From: Streptomyces rapamycinicus NRRL 5491
GTDB taxonomy: Bacteria > Actinomycetota > Actinomycetes > Streptomycetales > Streptomycetaceae
Assembly (NCBI RefSeq): GCF_024298965.1
Contig: NZ_CP085193.1
Location: forward strand, 4,588,001-4,652,000
Direction of reading: 5' to 3'
Length of the DNA stretch: 64,000 nucleotides
The position numbers and the translations under genes are program-made. The notes under the pieces were generated by a model. The model was not told where the DNA came from, made no database searches, and saw only the letters and a program-made list of their open reading frames with translations. Shown piece by piece: positions 53,953-63,174 of the stretch. Each line of letters begins with the position of its first letter. Positions within the stretch are counted from its first letter, which is position 1.

Positions 53953-54654
53953 ATGACAGCGGACATCGTGGGGACGACGGGGACGGCGGACATCGCCCGG
54001 TGGGCACCGGGCGACCATATTCTGTGGCGCTATCGGGCCAACGCCTCCGACCTCATCCACATCTGCCGTCCCGTGACCGTCGTCGAGGACACCGCCGAGC
54101 TGCTCGCCGTCTGGCTCGCCCCCGGCACCGTCTGCGTCAAACCGCAGCTCACCGACGGCACCGAGGTGCACCACGAGCCGCTGTCCACCCGGTACACCAA
54201 GCCGCGGACCACCGCGCTGTCCCAGTGGTTCGGCACCGGTGTGCTGAAGCTGGCCCGGCCCGGCGAGCCGTGGTCGGTATGGCTGTTCTGGGACCATGGC
54301 TGGCGGTTCCGGAACTGGTACGTGAACCTGGAGGAGCCCCTGGTCCGCCGGGACCGCGGAGTGGACTCCGAGGACCACTTCCTGGACATCGCGGTCTACG
54401 CCGACCGCAGCTGGGAATGGAAGGACGAGGACGAGTTCGCGCAGGCGCAGCGGGCCGGGCTGATGGGTCCCGAGCAGGCGGAGCGGGTCCGGGCCGCGGG
54501 GCGGGCGGCCACGGCGGCCATCGAGTCCTGGGGAGCGCCCTTCCGGGACGGGTGGGAGAACTGGCGGCCCGACCCCGCGTGGTCCGTGCCCGCGCTTCCG
54601 GCGGACTGGGGCCGTACGGACAAGAAGCACACCTCGGCACACTCGAGGTCATGA
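53953..54654 (+). CDS. DUF402 domain protein
   Basis: The protein has 233 residues. The DUF402 core is visible as WAPGDHILWRYRANASDLIH, then RPVTVVEDTAELLAVWLAPG, WSVWLFWDHGWRFRNWYVNL and LDIAVYADRSWEWKDEDEFA. DUF402 proteins act on phosphorylated small molecules or nucleoside di/triphosphates in some characterised members; the role here is unknown. TAAGAT at 53941-53946 ends 6 bp before the ATG and no ribosome site exists, so the mRNA is probably leaderless. Confidence 0.85.
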   Translation: MTADIVGTTGTADIARWAPGDHILWRYRANASDLIHICRPVTVVEDTAELLAVWLAPGTVCVKPQLTDGTEVHHEPLSTRYTKPRTTALSQWFGTGVLKLARPGEPWSVWLFWDHGWRFRNWYVNLEEPLVRRDRGVDSEDHFLDIAVYADRSWEWKDEDEFAQAQRAGLMGPEQAERVRAAGRAATAAIESWGAPFRDGWENWRPDPAWSVPALPADWGRTDKKHTSAHSRS

Positions 54655-54789
54655 ACCTCTTGTCGTGTCCCAGTGTTTCAAACGTAGGATCGTCGTCCGG
54701 AACACTGCCCATGCGGGACAGCCAGACGCCGGCGCAAGTCACGGGCGATGCGCAAGATCTGACGTAATGTCACAGGAGGGGGCGGAGTC

Positions 54790-55509
54790 GTGAGTGGTGA
54801 GGACGGGCACGGGGACGGTTACGAGGGCTACGAGGACTTCGACCGCCTCGCGCTGGACCGCAGCGGTCAGGCGGAGGCCTTCGACCACATCGGCGACCGC
54901 TACGACGACGCCTTTCCGCACAAGGAGGGCCAGATCGACGCCGGCCGCTGGCTGGCCGAAACGCTTCCGCCCGGCTCCCGGGTGCTCGACGTCGGCTGCG
55001 GTACGGGCCTGCCCACGGCCCGTCAGCTGGTCGACGCGGGGCACGAGGTGGTCGGGATCGACATCTCCCCGGGGATGCTCAAGCTCGCCCGGGACAATGT
55101 GCCGGAGGCCACCTTCCACCATGTGGACATCGTCGATCTGCGGGTGGGCGGCCGGTACGGCCCCGGAGGCCCCCAGGAGTTCGGCCCGTTCGACGGCATC
55201 GCCGCCTACTTCACGCTGCTGCTGCTGCCCCGCCCGGAGATCCCGTACGCACTGCGGACCCTGCACGCCGCCCTCAGACCCGGAGGGCTGCTGGGGCTGG
55301 GCATGGTGGAGGCGGACGTCGACGACTTCCTCATTCCGTTCCTCGGCAACTCGGTCCGGGTATCCGGTTATCTGCGGGACGAGCTGCGCCAGGCCGTCCG
55401 CGATGCGGGCTTCGAGATCGCCGGGGAGGACTCGCACGCGTACGCCCCGGCCAGCACGGACGTACCACCCGAGATCCAGCTCTATCTGAACTGCCGACGA
55501 CGTGCCTGA
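54790..55509 (+). CDS. Class I SAM-dependent methyltransferase
   Basis: The 239-residue protein has a Rossmann methyltransferase fold: motif I GSRVLDVGCGTGLPTARQL, the acidic strand-2 residue in VVGIDISPGMLKLARDN, FHHVDIVDLR, and YALRTLHAALRPGGLLGLGM (post-motif). An N-terminal RYDDAFPHKEGQIDAGRWL typifies small-molecule methyltransferases. The substrate is unknown. The GTG start follows AGGAGGGGGCGGAG. The SpoIIE-type phosphatase follows on the same strand after 57 bp. Confidence 0.85.
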   Translation: MSGEDGHGDGYEGYEDFDRLALDRSGQAEAFDHIGDRYDDAFPHKEGQIDAGRWLAETLPPGSRVLDVGCGTGLPTARQLVDAGHEVVGIDISPGMLKLARDNVPEATFHHVDIVDLRVGGRYGPGGPQEFGPFDGIAAYFTLLLLPRPEIPYALRTLHAALRPGGLLGLGMVEADVDDFLIPFLGNSVRVSGYLRDELRQAVRDAGFEIAGEDSHAYAPASTDVPPEIQLYLNCRRRA

Positions 55510-55566
55510 CACTCGGTGCGCCCACGAGACGCGGGCACACGGCCCCGGACGGATGGAAACCCACGC

Positions 55567-58080
55567 GTGACGGAGCACCCCACCTCCCACAACAGGCGGC
55601 AGACGGCCACCTCTGCCGCCGCCCCGGGCGCGGCCGCGCCCGACGACGCGCACGGCGCGGTCCCGGACCCGCGGACCGCCGTGCGGCAGACGGCTGCCCC
55701 CGGCCAGGAGCCGGGCGACGGCCGCCCACGTCCGGCCTACCCCACGGACGGCCCCGCCGGCCCGGCGGCCCACGACGGACCCCCGGGTCCGGCCGGGGAG
55801 CCCGCGCCCCGCGCCAGAGGGCGCGGCGCCGCCCCCGAGCGCGGCGAGGGCGCCGACCGGACGGGGCCCGCGCGCCGTGGCCGGGGCAGGAACGGCGCGG
55901 ACGGGGCGGGCGGGCGTGGGAGCGCCGCCGCGGCGCGCGGTGACGGGGGCAGGGAGCGCCGGAACACGGCGGAGAGCGAGCACCCGGCGCAGCCGGAGCA
56001 CGGCACACCGGAGGGCGAGCCTGTGTGGGACGCGGATCACAATGCCGCAAGAGGCGCGTCGCGCCGACCCGGAGCGAACGGCGGCACCGGCCCCGACGAG
56101 CAGCCCCCGGCCGCCCAGGGCGACGGGCGCGGCCGGGGAGCGGCGCGCCGGGGCGCCGGCGCGGGCGAACATCCGGAGCGGCCCGGCGGGGCCCACGCGG
56201 CGGCTGCGCCCGGCGGGGCCCAAGCGGCCGCCGGGTCCGGTGAGGCCCATACGGCGGCCGCCACGGCGGGCGAGGTCGGCTACAGCGCGCCGGAGGGCGG
56301 AGTGCCCACGGTGCCGCCCGCGGGCGGCTCCGCGGCCGCCGAGGCGGCCGCCGAGGCGGCCACCGCGCGGGACCGGGGCGGTGACCGGCTGCGGTTCGTG
56401 GGGGCCGCGACGCGCCGGATCGCCCGGGGCATCGACCTGGACGAGATCGTGCTGGGCCTGTGCCGGGCCACCGTGCCCACCTTCGCCGACGCGATCCTGG
56501 TCTATCTGCGCGATCCGTTGCCGGTCGGCGACGAGCGCCCGGTCGGCCCGGTGGTGCTGCGGCTGCGCCGCACCGACCGGATCCCGCTGGACCCGGACAC
56601 CGACAGCGGCCGGCTTTCGCTGCTGCCCTCCCAGCCGGATCTGTCGCCCGCCGTGGGCGGCGGCCCGGCCGCCGAGCTGTGCGAGGTGGAGGCGGGCGGC
56701 CCGCTGGCCGAGGTGCTGCGCGGGGTGCGGCCGGTGTTCGGCGACTCGCAGGCCGCCCGTGCCGCGCTGCCGGAACTGCTCGGCGAGGGGCCCTCGGTGG
56801 CGACCGGTCAGCGCACCGTGCTGGCGCCGCTGCGCGGCCGCCGCCGGGTGATCGGCGCGGCCGTCTTCGTACGCCGCCCGGACCGGCCGCCGTTCGAACC
56901 GGACGATCTGCTGGTGGCGGCCCAGCTGGCCACCCACACCGCGCTCGGCGTCGACAAGGCGGTGCTGTACGGGCGCGAGGTGTACATCGCGGACGAACTC
57001 CAGCGCACCATGCTGCCCGACTCGCTGCCGCAGCCCACCGGCGTCCGGCTGGCCAGCCGCTATCTGCCCGCGGCCGAGACCGCGCGGGTCGGCGGCGACT
57101 GGTACGACGCGATCCCGCTGCCGGGCAACCGGGTGGCGCTGGTGGTCGGCGATGTGATGGGCCATTCGATGACCTCCGCCGCGATCATGGGCCAGCTGCG
57201 CACCACCGCGCAGACCCTCGCCGGGCTCGACCTGCCGCCCCAGGAGGTGCTGCACCACCTCGACGAGCAGGCCCAGCGGCTGGGCACCGACCGCATGGCC
57301 ACCTGCCTGTACGCGGTCTACGACCCCGTCGCGCACCGCATCGTGGTGGCCAACGCGGGCCATCCGCCGCCGCTCCTGCTGCACCGGGGCGGCCGCGCCG
57401 AAGTGCTGCGGGTGCCGCCGGGGGCGCCGATCGGGGTCGGCGGCGTCGACTTCGAGGCGGTCGAGCTGGACGCGCCCGCCGGGGCCACCCTGATGCTCTA
57501 CACCGACGGTCTTGTCGAGTCGCGGATGCGCGATGTGTGGACCGGGATCGAGCAGCTGCGGGAGCGGCTGACCGCCACCGCCCGGCTCACCGGCCCCAAC
57601 CCGCCGCCGCTGGAGCCGCTGTGCGACGAGGTGCTGGACATGCTCGGCCCCGGCGACCGCGACGACGACGTGGCGCTGCTCGCGGCCCGGTTCGAGGGCA
57701 TCGCGCCCAGCGATGTCGCGTACTGGTTCCTGGACCCCAAGGCGCAGACCGCCGGGCAGGCGCGCCGGCTGGCCCGCCGGGCGCTGGCCCGCTGGGACCT
57801 GGACGATCTGACGGACGCGGTGGAGCTGCTGGTCAGCGAGGTGGTGACAAACGCGGTGCGCTACGCGGAGCGGCCCATCACGCTGCGGCTGCTGCGCACC
57901 GACGTGCTGCGCTGCGAGGTCGGCGACGACGTGCCGCAGCTGCCCCGGCTGCGCCAGGCCCGGCCGTCCGACGAGGGCGGGCGCGGGCTGTATCTGGTGA
58001 ACCGGATGGCGCGGCGCTGGGGCGCGACCCGGCTGTCCACGGGCAAGGTCGTCTGGTTCGAGCTCGCGATGCCGTCCTGA
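55567..58080 (+). CDS. SpoIIE-type PP2C phosphatase with GAF-like and ATPase domains
   Basis: The protein has 837 residues. About 260 N-terminal residues are Ala/Gly/Arg/Pro-rich and disordered. A GAF-like sensor follows (IARGIDLDEIVLGLCRATVP), then a PP2C/SpoIIE phosphatase (LASRYLPAAETARVGGDWYD; VALVVGDVMGHSMTSAAIMG; LMLYTDGLVESR). The end is a HATPase_c anti-sigma kinase-like domain (LLVSEVVTNAVRYAERPITL, the N box; SDEGGRGLYLVNRMARRWG, the G box). Such proteins control anti-sigma/anti-anti-sigma switches by dephosphorylation and kinase action. The start is GTG at 55567; a longer frame to 55516 is possible. Confidence 0.88.
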   Translation: MTEHPTSHNRRQTATSAAAPGAAAPDDAHGAVPDPRTAVRQTAAPGQEPGDGRPRPAYPTDGPAGPAAHDGPPGPAGEPAPRARGRGAAPERGEGADRTGPARRGRGRNGADGAGGRGSAAAARGDGGRERRNTAESEHPAQPEHGTPEGEPVWDADHNAARGASRRPGANGGTGPDEQPPAAQGDGRGRGAARRGAGAGEHPERPGGAHAAAAPGGAQAAAGSGEAHTAAATAGEVGYSAPEGGVPTVPPAGGSAAAEAAAEAATARDRGGDRLRFVGAATRRIARGIDLDEIVLGLCRATVPTFADAILVYLRDPLPVGDERPVGPVVLRLRRTDRIPLDPDTDSGRLSLLPSQPDLSPAVGGGPAAELCEVEAGGPLAEVLRGVRPVFGDSQAARAALPELLGEGPSVATGQRTVLAPLRGRRRVIGAAVFVRRPDRPPFEPDDLLVAAQLATHTALGVDKAVLYGREVYIADELQRTMLPDSLPQPTGVRLASRYLPAAETARVGGDWYDAIPLPGNRVALVVGDVMGHSMTSAAIMGQLRTTAQTLAGLDLPPQEVLHHLDEQAQRLGTDRMATCLYAVYDPVAHRIVVANAGHPPPLLLHRGGRAEVLRVPPGAPIGVGGVDFEAVELDAPAGATLMLYTDGLVESRMRDVWTGIEQLRERLTATARLTGPNPPPLEPLCDEVLDMLGPGDRDDDVALLAARFEGIAPSDVAYWFLDPKAQTAGQARRLARRALARWDLDDLTDAVELLVSEVVTNAVRYAERPITLRLLRTDVLRCEVGDDVPQLPRLRQARPSDEGGRGLYLVNRMARRWGATRLSTGKVVWFELAMPS

Positions 58081-58144
58081 GCCGCCCCGCCCCCGTGTGC
58101 GACGGGTCCTGCGCCGTATGGTCGCCGTACGGTCGCAGTACGGT

Positions 58145-58792
58145 TCAGGACCCGGCGCGGAGGTACGCCACGACCATGTCGCCGACCATCCGGCGGTAGT
58201 GGGCGCGGCGCCCCGGGTCCAGGGGGTCGCGGCCGAAGAGGGTGCCGAAGGTGTGCTGGTTGGCCACCGGGAAGACGGCGAACGAGCTGATCATCATGTG
58301 GACGTCGACGGCGTCGGCGTCGTCCCGGAACACGCCCTGCTCGCGGCCGCGGGCGAGGATCCCGGAGATCAGGTCGATCACCGGTGTGCCGGCCTTGGCC
58401 AGCGTCTCGGACTTGGCCAGGTGCTCGGCCCGGTGGATGTTCTCGATGGACACCAGCCGGATGAAGTCGGCGTGTTCGGTGTGGTGGTCGAAGGTCAGCT
58501 CGGCCAGGTGCCGGATGGCCTCGGCGGGGTCCAGACCGGTGACGTCCACGGCCTGTTCGGCCTCGCGGATACCGGTGTAGGCGCGCTCCAGGACCTTGAT
58601 GTAGAGCTGCTCCTTGCCGCCGAAGTAGTAGTAGATCATCCGCTTGGTGGTGCGGGTGAGGGCGGCTATCTCGTCGACGCGGGCCCCGGCGTAGCCGCGT
58701 TCGGCGAATTCGCGGGTCGCGACGTCCAGGATCTCGGCCTGGGTGCGGACGGCGTCGCGGAGGCGGCTGTTCTTCGGCGGCTGATCGCTCAT
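58145..58792 (-). CDS. TetR-family regulator of the quinate/shikimate unit
   Basis: The protein has 215 residues. The N-terminal TetR helix-turn-helix reads AEILDVATREFAERGYAGAR, then VDEIAALTRTTKRMIYYYFG. A helical ligand-binding domain follows (FDHHTEHADFIRLVSIENIH; DLISGILARGREQGVFRDDA). It is divergent from the dehydrogenase gene with a perfect 14-bp palindrome between them, so it very likely represses that operon and responds to quinate, shikimate or a downstream intermediate. Confidence 0.88.
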   Translation of the reverse strand: MSDQPPKNSRLRDAVRTQAEILDVATREFAERGYAGARVDEIAALTRTTKRMIYYYFGGKEQLYIKVLERAYTGIREAEQAVDVTGLDPAEAIRHLAELTFDHHTEHADFIRLVSIENIHRAEHLAKSETLAKAGTPVIDLISGILARGREQGVFRDDADAVDVHMMISSFAVFPVANQHTFGTLFGRDPLDPGRRAHYRRMVGDMVVAYLRAGS

Positions 58793-58861
58793 GCTGGGGC
58801 CACTCTACGTCCAGGGGGTTCACAAGAGGGCGGTCCTGGGCCTTTACTGTCCACGCTACTA

Positions 58862-58875
58862 ACGAACCAGTTCGT
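58862..58875. promoter_or_regulatory. TetR operator palindrome
   Basis: ACGAAC (58862-58867), CA, GTTCGT (58870-58875) is a perfect inverted repeat in the TetR/dehydrogenase divergent region, 31 bp before the dehydrogenase start. ACGAAC half-sites are frequent in TetR operators. Confidence 0.75.
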
Positions 58876-58906
58876 ACATTAGCCGGGAAGGCGGGAGGTC
58901 GCCCGT

Positions 58907-59818
58907 ATGCGCGGCAACACCGGGCAGTCACACGAGAACCGGGAGGGGCGGGAGTCCTGTCTGGTGGGGCTGATCGGATCCGGAGTGGGCCCCTCGCTTT
59001 CCCCCGCCCTCCACCAGCGCGAGGCCGACCGCCACGGGCTGCGGTATCTCTACCGCCTGATCGACATCGATCCGCTGGGGCTCGGCCCGGACGGGGTCGG
59101 CGAGCTGGTGCGGGCCGCCGCCCGGCTGGGCTTCGACGGGCTCAACATCACCCATCCCTGCAAGCAGACGGTGATCGGGCATCTCGACGGGCTGTCGGAG
59201 GACGCCGCGCTGCTCGGCGCGGTCAACACGGTGGTGTTCGGCGAGGACGGCCGGGCGATCGGCCACAACACCGACTGGTCCGGCTTCGCCCGCTCCTTCA
59301 GCCGCGGTCTGCCCGACGCGCCCACCGGCGAGATCGTGCTGCTCGGCGCGGGCGGGGCGGGCGCCGCCGTCGCCCATGCCCTGCTGACCGTCGGCGCCGA
59401 CCGGCTGACACTGGCCGACACCGACCAGGCGCGGGCCGCCGGGCTCGCCGGGACGCTGGCGACACGGTTCGGCGCGGCCCGGGTCCGTACCGTCGCTCCC
59501 GGCGGGCTCCCGGCGGCCGTCGGCGGCGCCGACGGGCTGGTGCACGCCACCCCCACCGGGATGGCCGCCCACCCCGGGCTGCCGCTGCCCGCCGAGCTGC
59601 TGCGGGCCGGGCTGTGGGTCGCCGAGGTGGTCTACCGCCCGCTGGAGACCCCGCTGCTGGCCGCCGCCCGCGCGGCCGGCTGCCGCACCCTGGACGGGGG
59701 CGGCATGGCCGTCTTCCAGGCCGCCGACGCCTTCCGCCTCTTCACCGGCCGCGAACCCGACGCGACACGGATGCTCACCGACCTCTCCGACCTGCTCGAG
59801 CTCCCCGCCGGAGGCTGA
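58907..59818 (+). CDS. Shikimate/quinate dehydrogenase (AroE/QsuD-like)
   Basis: The protein has 303 residues. The substrate domain reads GSGVGPSLSPALHQREADRH and LGFDGLNITHPCKQTVIGHL, where canonical AroE has NVTxPxK; the Lys is kept and a Cys stands before it. Then AVNTVVF, GHNTDWSGFARSF, and the NAD(P) loop IVLLGAGGAGAAVAHALL. Quinate-utilising QsuD/YdiB types show a THPxKQ-like motif. Its operon with dehydroshikimate dehydratase points to catabolism of quinate/shikimate rather than aromatic biosynthesis. The ATG follows GGGAGG by 8 nt. Confidence 0.85.
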   Translation: MRGNTGQSHENREGRESCLVGLIGSGVGPSLSPALHQREADRHGLRYLYRLIDIDPLGLGPDGVGELVRAAARLGFDGLNITHPCKQTVIGHLDGLSEDAALLGAVNTVVFGEDGRAIGHNTDWSGFARSFSRGLPDAPTGEIVLLGAGGAGAAVAHALLTVGADRLTLADTDQARAAGLAGTLATRFGAARVRTVAPGGLPAAVGGADGLVHATPTGMAAHPGLPLPAELLRAGLWVAEVVYRPLETPLLAAARAAGCRTLDGGGMAVFQAADAFRLFTGREPDATRMLTDLSDLLELPAGG

Positions 59819-59820
59819 TC

Positions 59821-61632
59821 ATGCGCAAGTCCATCGCCACCGTGTGCCTCAGCGGCACCCTCGAGGAGAAGCTCACCGCCATCGCCGCCGCCGGTTTCGA
59901 CGGGATCGAGATCTTCGAGAACGACCTGCTGGCCAGCCCCCTGTCACCGGAACAGGTCCGGGACCGGGCCGCCGAACTCGGTCTCACCATCGACCTCTTC
60001 CAGCCGTTCCGCGACGTCGAGGCCGTGCCCGAGGACCTCCTGGCCCGCACGCTGCGCCGGGCCGAGAAGAAGTTCGCGGTCATGGAGCGGCTCGGGGCGG
60101 ATCTGATGCTGGTGTGCTCCAGCGTCTCCCCCGCCGCCCTCGACGACGACGCCCTCGCCGCCGGGCAACTGCGGCTGCTGGCCGCACGGGCCGCCGCCCA
60201 CGGCATCCGCGTCGCCTACGAGGCGCTCGCCTGGGGACGGCATGTGAACACCTACGACCACGCCTGGCGGATCGTCCGGCAGGCCGACCACCCGGCGCTC
60301 GGCACCTGCCTGGACAGCTTCCACATCCTCTCGCGCGGCTCGGACCCCAAGGGCATTGAGGAGATCCCCGGCGAGAAGATCTTCTTCCTCCAGCTCGCCG
60401 ACGCCCCGCTGATGGCCATGGACGTCCTCCAGTGGAGCCGCCACTACCGCTGCTTCCCCGGACAGGGCGGCCTCGACGTGGCCGGGCTGCTGGCGCACGT
60501 GCTGCGGACCGGCTACGAGGGGCCGCTGTCCCTGGAGGTCTTCAACGACGTCTTCCGGCAGGGCGACACCGACCGCACCGCCGTGGACGCGCTGCGCTCG
60601 CTGATCGCCCTGGAGGAGACCGCGGGCCGCACCGATCTGCCCGCCCCCGTCGTCCCCACCGGCTTCGCCTTCGCCGAACTGGCTTCCACCGGCCCCGAGC
60701 TGCCCGCCCTGCTGACCGAGCTGGGCTTCGCGCGCACCGGCCGCCACCGCTCCAAGCCCGTGGAGCTCTGGGAGCAGGGCGACGCCCGTATCGTCCTCAA
60801 CTCCGGCCTCGACGCCACCACCGGGCACCCCGAGCCCGCGCTCGCCGCCATCGGCCTGGAGACCCCCGACCCGGCCGCCTCCGCGGGCCGGGCGCGGGCC
60901 CTGCTCGCCCCCGTACTGCCGCGCCACCGGGCCGTGGCGGACGCCCCGCTGGACGCGGTCGCCGCGCCCGACTCCACCGAGCTCTTCTTCTGCCGCACCG
61001 AACACCCCGACCACCCCAGCTGGACCGGCGACTTCAGAGCCTGTGTCATATCCCCGCGCGCCGCCTCCGCCTCCCCCGCCGGGATCACCCATGTCGACCA
61101 CGTGGCGCTCACCCAGCCCCGGCACCACTTCGACGAGGCGTCACTGTTCTACCGCGCCGTCCTGGGGCTGCGGCCGCACGAGTCCCTGGAACTGGCCGAT
61201 CCGTACGGGCTGCTGCGCAGCCGGGCCGTCTCAGGCGCCGACGGCTCGGTACGGCTCGCGCTCAACGTCGCCCAGATCCGCCCGGGTTCGGGCCCGTCCG
61301 GCTCGCTGTGGCAGCACATCGCGCTGCACAGCCGGGACATCGTCGCCACCGCGCGCCGGCTGCGGGAACGCGGCGCGCCCCTGCTGCCCATTCCCGACAA
61401 CTACTACGACGACCTCGAAGCGCGCCATGAGCTCGACCCCGGGCTCCATCGCACCCTGCGGGAACTCGGCCTGCTCTACGACCGGGACGACAGCGGCACC
61501 TTCCTGCACCTGTACACGGCCACCGTCGGCCGGGTCTTCTTCGAGATCGTCCAGCGGATCGACGGCTACCAGGGCTATGGCGCGGCCAACGCGCCCGTAC
61601 GCCTGGCCGCCCAGCACGCCCGCACCCGCTGA
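59821..61632 (+). CDS. 3-dehydroshikimate dehydratase fused to an HPPD-like domain (QsuB/QuiC type)
   Basis: The protein has 603 residues. The N-terminal sugar-isomerase-like TIM barrel (KSIATVCLSGTLEEKLTAIA) carries metal ligands E134 (YEALAWG), D165 (CLDSFH), Q191 (FLQLADAP) and E239 (SLEVFND), the positions I recall for QuiC1. The C-terminal half is a vicinal-oxygen-chelate domain like 4-hydroxyphenylpyruvate dioxygenase (GITHVDHVALTQPRHHFDEA; WQHIALHSRDIV; VFFEIVQRIDGYQG), a fusion known in bacterial DSD enzymes. It converts dehydroshikimate to protocatechuate. It starts 2 bp after the dehydrogenase stop with GGAGG. Confidence 0.9.
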   Translation: MRKSIATVCLSGTLEEKLTAIAAAGFDGIEIFENDLLASPLSPEQVRDRAAELGLTIDLFQPFRDVEAVPEDLLARTLRRAEKKFAVMERLGADLMLVCSSVSPAALDDDALAAGQLRLLAARAAAHGIRVAYEALAWGRHVNTYDHAWRIVRQADHPALGTCLDSFHILSRGSDPKGIEEIPGEKIFFLQLADAPLMAMDVLQWSRHYRCFPGQGGLDVAGLLAHVLRTGYEGPLSLEVFNDVFRQGDTDRTAVDALRSLIALEETAGRTDLPAPVVPTGFAFAELASTGPELPALLTELGFARTGRHRSKPVELWEQGDARIVLNSGLDATTGHPEPALAAIGLETPDPAASAGRARALLAPVLPRHRAVADAPLDAVAAPDSTELFFCRTEHPDHPSWTGDFRACVISPRAASASPAGITHVDHVALTQPRHHFDEASLFYRAVLGLRPHESLELADPYGLLRSRAVSGADGSVRLALNVAQIRPGSGPSGSLWQHIALHSRDIVATARRLRERGAPLLPIPDNYYDDLEARHELDPGLHRTLRELGLLYDRDDSGTFLHLYTATVGRVFFEIVQRIDGYQGYGAANAPVRLAAQHARTR

Positions 61633-61682
61633 ACCCCCTTCCCCCGTCCGGATACGGCCTCGCCGTCCCCCGAGGAGCCGCC

Positions 61683-63116
61683 ATGTCGTCAGCGTCGTCG
61701 ACACCGTCCGCCCAGCGCCCGTCCCCCACCGCCGCCCCACCCGACTGTCTCGATCTGCCCGATCCACCACCGCTGCGCACGATGGTCGGCCCGGGGGTCG
61801 TCGCCGTCGGGATCGGCATGGCGGCGGGCGAGATCATCCTCTGGCCGTATCTGACCTCGGTCGGCGGGCTCGGGCTGCTGTGGCTGGCGGTGGTGACCCT
61901 GGCCATCCAGACGGTGATCAACCTGGAGATCGAGCGCTACACCCTGGCCACCGGGCAGACCGTGGTCGCCGGATTCTCCCGCTGGTCCAGGGCCTGGGGC
62001 ATCCTGATCTGCCTGGCCGGGGCGTTCCAGTACGTCTGGCCGGGCTGGGCCACCTCCGGATCGACCGTGCTCACCTATCTGACCGGCGGCGGCGATGTCG
62101 TCTGGATCACCGTGGGCTCACTGGTGGGCTTCGGGGTGGTGCTGACCGTCTCACCGGTGGTCTACCGCACGATCGAGAAGGTCGAGCTGGTCAAGGTCAT
62201 CCTGACGCTGTTCTTCCTCGCCGTCATCGCGGTCGCCGTCATCGGCTGGCACACCTGGACCACGGCGGGCGAGAAGACCGTGACCGGCGCCGGCCGGATC
62301 CCGGACGGCATCACCTTCACCATGATCCTCAGCGCGCTGGGCGCCGCCGGGGCGGGCGGGGTGCACAACCTGGTGCTCAGCAACTGGATCCGGGACAAGG
62401 GCTACGGCATGGGCGCCCATGTCCCCAAGCTGGTCTCCCCCATCACCGGCCAGTCGGAGGCGTCGGGCGCCGACCGCTACGCCTTTCCGCAGGACGAGGC
62501 CAACCTGGCCCGCTGGCGGATCTGGTGGCGGCGGGCCAACACCGAGCACATCCTGTCGTTCTTCGTGATCTGTCTGGTGACGATCGGGCTGATGAGCATG
62601 CTCGCGTACGAAACCCTCTTCGGGCGCGACGACGTGGAGAACAGCCCGGAGTTCCTGCGGCTCCAGGGCGATCTGCTGGGGCAGCAGGTGGGCGACTGGC
62701 TCAAGATCCTTTTCTTCGCGGTGGCGACGGTCTCGCTCTGGGCCGCTTCGATCGGTCTGCTCGACATCATCGGACGGGTGGTCAGCGACTTCGCCAAGCG
62801 CAACTACCTGCGCGATTCGGCCTTCTGGACCGAGGGGCGGCTGTACTTCGCGGTGGTGTGGGCCGAGGTCGCCATCGGCTCGGGGATCCTGCTGTCCGGG
62901 GTGAACCAGCCGATCGTGCTGCTGACCATCTCCACCTGCACCGCCTCCATCGTCACCCTCGTCTACACGGCGCTGCTGATCCGGCTCAACCGCCGCGATC
63001 TGCCGGCCGCCGTACGGCTGCGGGGGCCACGGCTGGGCATGATGCTGCTGGCCATCGGCTTCTACGGCTTCTTCGCCCTCGCGATGCTGAAGAGCCAGCT
63101 CGAGGAGAATTTCTGA
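61683..63116 (+). CDS. Nramp-fold transporter lacking metal-site residues
   Basis: This 477-residue protein has about eleven membrane helices and is homologous to Nramp transporters: TM1 MVGPGVVAVGIGMAAGEIIL, TM6 ILSALGAAGAGGVHNLVLSN. Canonical Nramp has DPGN in TM1 and MPH in TM6. Here the TM1 site is AAGE (residues 47-50) and the Met before H228 is missing, so divalent-metal transport in the standard way is doubtful. It is the third gene after the shikimate dehydrogenase and dehydratase, which suggests uptake of quinate, shikimate or another organic substrate; this is inference. A terminator follows. Confidence 0.8.
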   Translation: MSSASSTPSAQRPSPTAAPPDCLDLPDPPPLRTMVGPGVVAVGIGMAAGEIILWPYLTSVGGLGLLWLAVVTLAIQTVINLEIERYTLATGQTVVAGFSRWSRAWGILICLAGAFQYVWPGWATSGSTVLTYLTGGGDVVWITVGSLVGFGVVLTVSPVVYRTIEKVELVKVILTLFFLAVIAVAVIGWHTWTTAGEKTVTGAGRIPDGITFTMILSALGAAGAGGVHNLVLSNWIRDKGYGMGAHVPKLVSPITGQSEASGADRYAFPQDEANLARWRIWWRRANTEHILSFFVICLVTIGLMSMLAYETLFGRDDVENSPEFLRLQGDLLGQQVGDWLKILFFAVATVSLWAASIGLLDIIGRVVSDFAKRNYLRDSAFWTEGRLYFAVVWAEVAIGSGILLSGVNQPIVLLTISTCTASIVTLVYTALLIRLNRRDLPAAVRLRGPRLGMMLLAIGFYGFFALAMLKSQLEENF

Positions 63117-63134
63117 CACGACCCCAGGTCCCCG

Positions 63135-63168
63135 CGGTGCGGGCGCGCCCCTCGGCACGCCCGCACCG
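63135..63168. terminator. Hairpin between the transporter and PBP genes
   Basis: CGGTGCGGGCG (63135-63145) pairs perfectly with CGCCCGCACCG (63158-63168), 12-nt loop, between two convergent stops. Confidence 0.85.
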
Positions 63169-63174
63169 GGTTCG

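Noticed and set aside
61683..63116. Calling the transporter a standard manganese/iron Nramp
   Set aside because: The DPGN and MPH metal-site motifs are both altered, so only the fold assignment is kept.
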